16,704 nt of DNA, taken from NCBI GenBank assembly GCA_023145595.1, contig JAGLDM010000356.1:1-16704 (forward strand), written 5' to 3'. The notes beneath the pieces were generated by a model that did no database searches, had not been told where the DNA came from, and saw nothing but the letters and a program-made list of their open reading frames with translations. Within the stretch, counting starts at the first letter, position 1, and the number at the start of each line of letters is the position of its first letter. Position numbers and translations under genes: made by a program. Below, piece by piece: positions 12,957 to 16,704 of the stretch. The DNA comes from Flavobacteriaceae bacterium. Lineage in GTDB: Bacteria; Bacteroidota; Bacteroidia; Flavobacteriales; Flavobacteriaceae.

Positions 12957-14864
12957 ATGAAAAAAATATTAAGCACTCTTTTTATTATAGCAATCACAAC
13001 CCAGTTTATGATTGCACAAAGCACAAGTAAAGCAGATCGTTTATTCGAAAAAAGGCATTACGAAACCGCTGCAAAACTTTATTTAAATACTAAAGATAAA
13101 CCACAAGAAGTTCTAGAAAAGTTAGGCGATTGCTACTATTTTATATCTGATATGGAAAATGCTACTACTTGGTATAAAACATTGACCGATACATACTACG
13201 CAAAGAATACCATTGAGCCTATTTATCTTTTTAAATATTCCCAAGCCTTAAAAGGAATCAATAACTTTGAAGAAGCAGATAAGTGGTTTAATATTTATAA
13301 TGATATTGAACATATTGTTCCTTCAGAAAATTTGAACACAAAAGAATATTTTAAAGCCCTAAATACCGATAAAGAAACGTGGTTTGCCGTAGATTCATTG
13401 AGTATAAATACAGAAGGTTCAGAGTTTGGAGTATCTATTCATGGAGATAAAGCATTATTCGCATCTACAAGAAAAGGTGGAAAGACGTATGACTGGAACA
13501 ATCAGCCTTATTTAAATTTATATGAAGCAACTGTAGATGAAAATGGGGAATTGGTTGACCCGATTGAACTCAACAGTACTATTAACACAAAAAAGCATGA
13601 GTCAAATGGTATCATTACCAAAGACGGTCAGACCCTATATTTTTCAAGAAACCAATATTTGAATAGAAAAAAATTAAAAAACAAAGACAAAATCTCATAT
13701 TTATATATTTATAAAGCAAGTTTAGTTGATGGAGATTGGGCTAATGTCGTTGAGCTATCATTTAACAGTCCAGATTATTCAATAATGCATCCTGCTTTGA
13801 ATTTTGATGAAACTCGATTGTATTTTTCATCAGATATGCCAGGTTCTGTAGGATCTTTCGATATATTTTATGTCGATATAAATGAAGACGGGACATTTGG
13901 AGCTCCGAAGAATGTTGGTGAAAAAATAAACACTTCACAGAAGGAACAATTTCCATACATAAGCAGTAAGGATATTTTATATTTTTCTTCTGACGGTCAT
14001 TTTGGAATGGGAGGTTTAGATGTTTTTAAGAGTAGTAAAATAGATGGTGATTACCAAACCCCCATTAATTTAAGCGATATTGTAAATAGTTCTAAAGATG
14101 ATTTTGCTTTTATTCTTGATGAAGAAAAAGAAACAGGTTATTTTTCTTCTAATAGACCAGGCGGAGTTGGAAATGACGACATCTACAAAGTCTCACGAGA
14201 ATCTTATGTAGAAATTATAGGTACTGCTCAAGACAAAACGACTTTAGAACTATTGCCATGCACACATATAATATTATTTGACAGCCAAGGAAATTTAATA
14301 GATGATTATACTTTAGATGACGCTGGTAATTTCTCATTCACCGTCTTACCTAATTCAACCTATAAACTTAGAGGTGAATTAAATAAATACAAACCATCAG
14401 AAATTGAGTTTTCAACCGACAATAAAGGAAATGTCAAGAAAGAGGATCTTTTATTAATGATGGAGGCGTATCATACTCTTGAGGAACACATCGTAATAGT
14501 AGACGAAAAATTGCACATAAAAATAAATCCAATCTATTTCGATTTTGATAAATGGGACATCCGAGAAGATGCGGCTAAAGAATTAGATGTACTTGTAACC
14601 ACTTTGAAAAAATATCCTGATATGGCCATTGAAATTGGTGCACATACAGATTCAAGAGGACTTGATGAATTCAATATGAATTTATCGCACAAAAGAGCAC
14701 ATTCTGTACGAGAATATTTAGTTGCAAACGGAATTTCAGATTCTAAAGTACAATCAAAAGGATATGGAGAAACTCAACCTTTAAATAATTGTAAAGAAGA
14801 AGGTATTTGCACCAGTAAAGACTATGATCTTAATAGACGCTGTGAGTTTGTAATCATAAATTAA
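12957..14864 (+). CDS. TPR-PD40-OmpA cell-envelope protein of the T9SS module
   Basis: A 635-residue exported protein. Its signal peptide (MKKILSTLFIIAITTQFMIAQ) has no lipobox. A TPR-like helical part covers about 24-130 (KADRLFEKRHYETAAKLYLN, EKLGDCYYFISDMENATTWY). A PD40/WD40-like propeller follows at about 150-415, with repeats such as LYFSSDMPGSVGSFDIFYVD, LYFSSDGHFGMGGLDVFKS and GYFSSNRPGGVGNDDIYKV. Next come a carboxypeptidase-regulatory-like domain (about 419-490) and an OmpA C-terminal domain (526-635). The latter has IYFDFDKWDI, and HTDSRG with Asp565 and Arg580 spaced 15 apart, as in the diaminopimelate-binding pair of OmpA. So it should bind peptidoglycan. Such proteins accompany SprF-type genes (like SprD/PorE-type proteins) and may anchor the export machinery or its substrate to the cell wall. 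It is the last gene of the module, 17 bp after the SprF gene. Confidence 0.88.
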   Translation: MKKILSTLFIIAITTQFMIAQSTSKADRLFEKRHYETAAKLYLNTKDKPQEVLEKLGDCYYFISDMENATTWYKTLTDTYYAKNTIEPIYLFKYSQALKGINNFEEADKWFNIYNDIEHIVPSENLNTKEYFKALNTDKETWFAVDSLSINTEGSEFGVSIHGDKALFASTRKGGKTYDWNNQPYLNLYEATVDENGELVDPIELNSTINTKKHESNGIITKDGQTLYFSRNQYLNRKKLKNKDKISYLYIYKASLVDGDWANVVELSFNSPDYSIMHPALNFDETRLYFSSDMPGSVGSFDIFYVDINEDGTFGAPKNVGEKINTSQKEQFPYISSKDILYFSSDGHFGMGGLDVFKSSKIDGDYQTPINLSDIVNSSKDDFAFILDEEKETGYFSSNRPGGVGNDDIYKVSRESYVEIIGTAQDKTTLELLPCTHIILFDSQGNLIDDYTLDDAGNFSFTVLPNSTYKLRGELNKYKPSEIEFSTDNKGNVKKEDLLLMMEAYHTLEEHIVIVDEKLHIKINPIYFDFDKWDIREDAAKELDVLVTTLKKYPDMAIEIGAHTDSRGLDEFNMNLSHKRAHSVREYLVANGISDSKVQSKGYGETQPLNNCKEEGICTSKDYDLNRRCEFVIIN

Positions 14865-14871
14865 TAGATAT

Positions 14872-14909
14872 CAAAATCCTGTAAGTTTATAAAACCTTAC
14901 AGGATTTTG
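14872..14909. terminator. Terminator-like hairpin after the OmpA gene
   Basis: A perfect 14-bp stem (14872-14885 CAAAATCCTGTAAG with 14896-14909 CTTACAGGATTTTG) encloses a 10-base loop, 7 bp after the stop codon. The tail (TTAGTTAAT) is only partly T-rich. It probably ends the T9SS transcript. Confidence 0.75.
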
Positions 14910-14910
14910 T

Positions 14911-15126
14911 TAGTTAATATCCCTATTTATTCAAAGGGACTTTCCTTTGGCTTACTTTATCAACAATTAAAAACGTCTAGATTAGGTGGTGTATTAAGCC
15001 ATCGTGACCCTAATTATTGCGAAAAAAAATTCATAATTTATCGATTGCTAAAACACTACCTGAGACTATAAAAAACATTGCCCCTACACAAAGTCAAGGG
15101 TTTTTCTCGAAGTATCCAACACATAA
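14911..15126 (-). pseudogene. Possible lysoplasmalogenase (YhhN family) relic
   Basis: No intact gene is present in this 216-bp gap. On the minus strand, 15093-15034 reads LCVGAMFFIVSGSVLAIDKL and then a stop. YhhN/TMEM86 proteins carry GA-x-L-F-x-x-S-D-S-x-[IL]-A-[IL]-x-K-F at this place. Here Gly replaces the conserved Asp of S-D-S. Further down, in another frame, GLIHHLI then a stop and FLIVDKVS resemble the following TYxxAQxxIV segment. Several stops and frameshifts show decay. The match is short and from memory. A short hairpin of CAAAGG / CCTTTG type also lies at about 14930-14947. Confidence 0.35.
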
Positions 15127-16482
15127 TTAGTCAACCATCGCCGAAACCTCTTCAAAACTGAGTCCGCCATAATTACCAGAACTCATTAATAATAGCGCTG
15201 TATTCTCTAAGTTTTGAGAGAATAAATACGATTTAAATTCCTCTGGATTTGTATATACAATTAAATCATCTCGTTGAAAAGCATCCTTAATTTGCTGCTC
15301 AGACACCTTTTCTAACTGTTTTATTTCAACAGCATGTGGCGAATAAAAAACAACAGCCGTATCAACTGCATCTAAAGCACCTTTGTATTCTTTTAAGAAA
15401 TCAACATTTAAACTACTATAAGTATGTAATTCCAAGCATGCTAAAACACGCCTGTTATTGTATTGCTTTTTTACTGCATTGGATGTCGCCATCACTTTTG
15501 AAGGAGAATGCGCAAAATCTTTAAAAACTACCGTACTATCATTTTGAGCAATTTTTTCTAAGCGTTTACTCGCCCCTTTAAAAGTGGCTATCGCCTCGTA
15601 AAAATCAGTTTCATCTACACCTATATGTTGACAAATCCATTTGGCACCCATTAAATTTTGTAAATTATGTTCCCCAAAAATCTCTAAAGGTAATTTTCCG
15701 TCTGAAGTATCAAGATAAGTAATCCCGTTTTCAATAGTATATTCTGGAGTACCGTATGCATATTTTTTTATATGGTTTTCACTCGATTCAACCACATTCT
15801 TCACCTCTTTATCTTCTTCATTATACACCATAATTCCGCCATTAATAAGCGAATCTGTAAAAATTGAAAACTGTTCTACATAATTTTCAAAAGTTGGAAA
15901 TACATTAATATGATCCCATGCTATTCCGCTTAACAACGCAATATTCGGCTTATATAAGTGAAATTTTGGTCTTCTATCTATTGGGGAGGATAAATATTCA
16001 TCACCTTCTAATATCATAAATTCATTCGCTTCGGTTAAATGCACCATCGTATCAAACCCATCCAATTGGGCACCAACCATATAATCCACTTCCATATCAT
16101 GGTAATGAAGCACGTGTAATATCATTGAAGTAATCGTTGTTTTACCATGAGAACCACCAATTACAACCCGTGTCTTATCTTTAGACTGTTCGTATAAAAA
16201 CTCAGGATACGAATATATTTTTACACCTATTTCCTGTGCTTTTAGCAACTCAATATTATCTGGTTTTGCGTGCATTCCCAAAATAATAGCATCCAAATCT
16301 AAAGTAATATTATCTTCAAACCATCCGAATGTTTCTGGCAATAAACCATATTTTTCTAAACGAGATTTAGAAGGTTCAAAAATCGCATCATCACTCCCTG
16401 TAATTTTGTACCCTTTATGATGTAGGGCTAGTGCTAAATTATGCATCGCACTTCCTCCAATCGCAATAAAATGTATTTTCAT
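15127..16482 (-). CDS. mpl: Mpl-type Mur ligase (murein tripeptide recycling)
   Basis: A cytoplasmic ATP-dependent ligase, most like Mpl, which attaches recovered L-Ala-gamma-D-Glu-meso-Dap tripeptide to UDP-MurNAc in peptidoglycan recycling. The 451 residues show the N-terminal Rossmann part (HFIAIGGSAMHNLALALHHKG, residues 4-24), the P-loop GGSHGKTT (109-116), the Mg/carbamylation region ILEGDEY (157-163), AWDHINVFPT (188-197) and, in the third domain, DFAHSPSKV. The length and the GGxAMxxLA start are those of Mpl, not of MurC (IHFVGIGGxGMS). The AHSPSKV in place of AHHP is a variant I associate with Bacteroidota members; substrate choice is therefore less certain than the fold. It is a single gene on this strand, next to decayed sequence on one side and AT-rich DNA on the other. 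Confidence 0.85.
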   Translation of the reverse strand: MKIHFIAIGGSAMHNLALALHHKGYKITGSDDAIFEPSKSRLEKYGLLPETFGWFEDNITLDLDAIILGMHAKPDNIELLKAQEIGVKIYSYPEFLYEQSKDKTRVVIGGSHGKTTITSMILHVLHYHDMEVDYMVGAQLDGFDTMVHLTEANEFMILEGDEYLSSPIDRRPKFHLYKPNIALLSGIAWDHINVFPTFENYVEQFSIFTDSLINGGIMVYNEEDKEVKNVVESSENHIKKYAYGTPEYTIENGITYLDTSDGKLPLEIFGEHNLQNLMGAKWICQHIGVDETDFYEAIATFKGASKRLEKIAQNDSTVVFKDFAHSPSKVMATSNAVKKQYNNRRVLACLELHTYSSLNVDFLKEYKGALDAVDTAVVFYSPHAVEIKQLEKVSEQQIKDAFQRDDLIVYTNPEEFKSYLFSQNLENTALLLMSSGNYGGLSFEEVSAMVD

Positions 16483-16502
16483 AAAATATAAATTTTAAAA
16501 CT

Positions 16503-16510
16503 CAAATGTA
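16503..16510 (-). promoter_or_regulatory. Candidate -7 promoter box of mpl
   Basis: On the minus strand TACATTTG matches TAnnTTTG exactly and lies 20 bp before the ATG of the Mpl gene. A TTG lies 15 bp further upstream (within GTTTGTTC), shorter than the usual spacing of about 19, so the -33 box is doubtful. Confidence 0.5.
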
Positions 16511-16704
16511 ACATTCTATCATGAACAAACTTCTTTAAAATTTTGTTTTTTTCACTATCTAAAACAGTAAAGATTCGTTGCTTAATATTTAATTAAATAC
16601 GAGCACAAAAACCATAACCGACTCAAAACAACACAAAAAATATCCGTAAAAACAACCTGAATTTATAAATTTTATGAAAATTTTATAGTTTATTAATTAA
16701 AAAA

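Noticed and set aside
15336..15524. Plus-strand open frame of 62 codons inside mpl
   Set aside because: Opposite conserved Mur ligase sequence; the product has no plausible domain and the context offers no promoter.
16511..16704. AT-rich end of the window as a further gene or divergent promoter
   Set aside because: The ATG at 16674 meets a stop after four codons, and no complete promoter or coding frame is seen on the plus strand; there is too little sequence to judge.

Overview
The window looks like chromosomal DNA of a marine-type member of the Flavobacteriaceae (Bacteroidota). The support is AT-rich DNA, an almost complete lack of Shine-Dalgarno sequences, promoter-like TAnnTTTG boxes, and type IX secretion (T9SS) genes: a CHU_C / type B sorting domain, a PorP/SprF protein and an OmpA-PD40 protein. 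Gene order and content are mostly ordinary for this family. No phage, plasmid, CRISPR array or defence island is visible.

Layout. (1) Positions 1-2417 are housekeeping genes: the last 43 codons of SecDF with its terminator, a fused hypoxanthine phosphoribosyltransferase-adenylate kinase gene, a pair of REP-like palindromes, and the GTPase gene obg. (2) A small lipoprotein gene with a degenerate TonB-C-like domain (2414-2884, minus) converges on obg and overlaps it by 4 bp. (3) The gap 2885-3467 holds, on the minus strand, the eroded C-terminus of a histidine kinase next to an eroded ISAs1-type transposase piece. Palindromic candidate operators and a promoter for the next operon follow. (4) Positions 3468-9707 are an efflux operon: TolC-like outer membrane channel, lipoprotein membrane-fusion protein, RND pump, a PII-like small protein, and a small DUF2892-type membrane protein that is frameshifted at a run of five G. 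A 17-bp-stem terminator follows. (5) A 356-bp gap without a convincing gene separates this from a T9SS module at 10130-14864: a secreted three-repeat protein with a type B sorting domain, a PorP/SprF outer membrane protein, and a TPR-PD40-OmpA lipid-free periplasmic/outer-membrane protein. It ends in a strong hairpin. (6) The gap 14911-15126 carries what looks like an eroded lysoplasmalogenase (YhhN) fragment. (7) A Mur-ligase gene of the Mpl type lies on the minus strand at 15127-16482, with a promoter-like box upstream.

How the genes work together. The efflux genes form a tripartite pump, with a PII-fold protein as a possible sensor or modulator. The T9SS module pairs a secreted adhesin-like substrate with its dedicated SprF-type partner and a peptidoglycan-anchoring OmpA protein, as in the SprB/SprF region of Flavobacterium johnsoniae. 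The most useful observations are the hpt-adk fusion, the single-base frameshift in the last efflux-operon gene, the relics of dead genes in three gaps, and the near-identical internal repeats of the secreted protein. I see no clearly new system.
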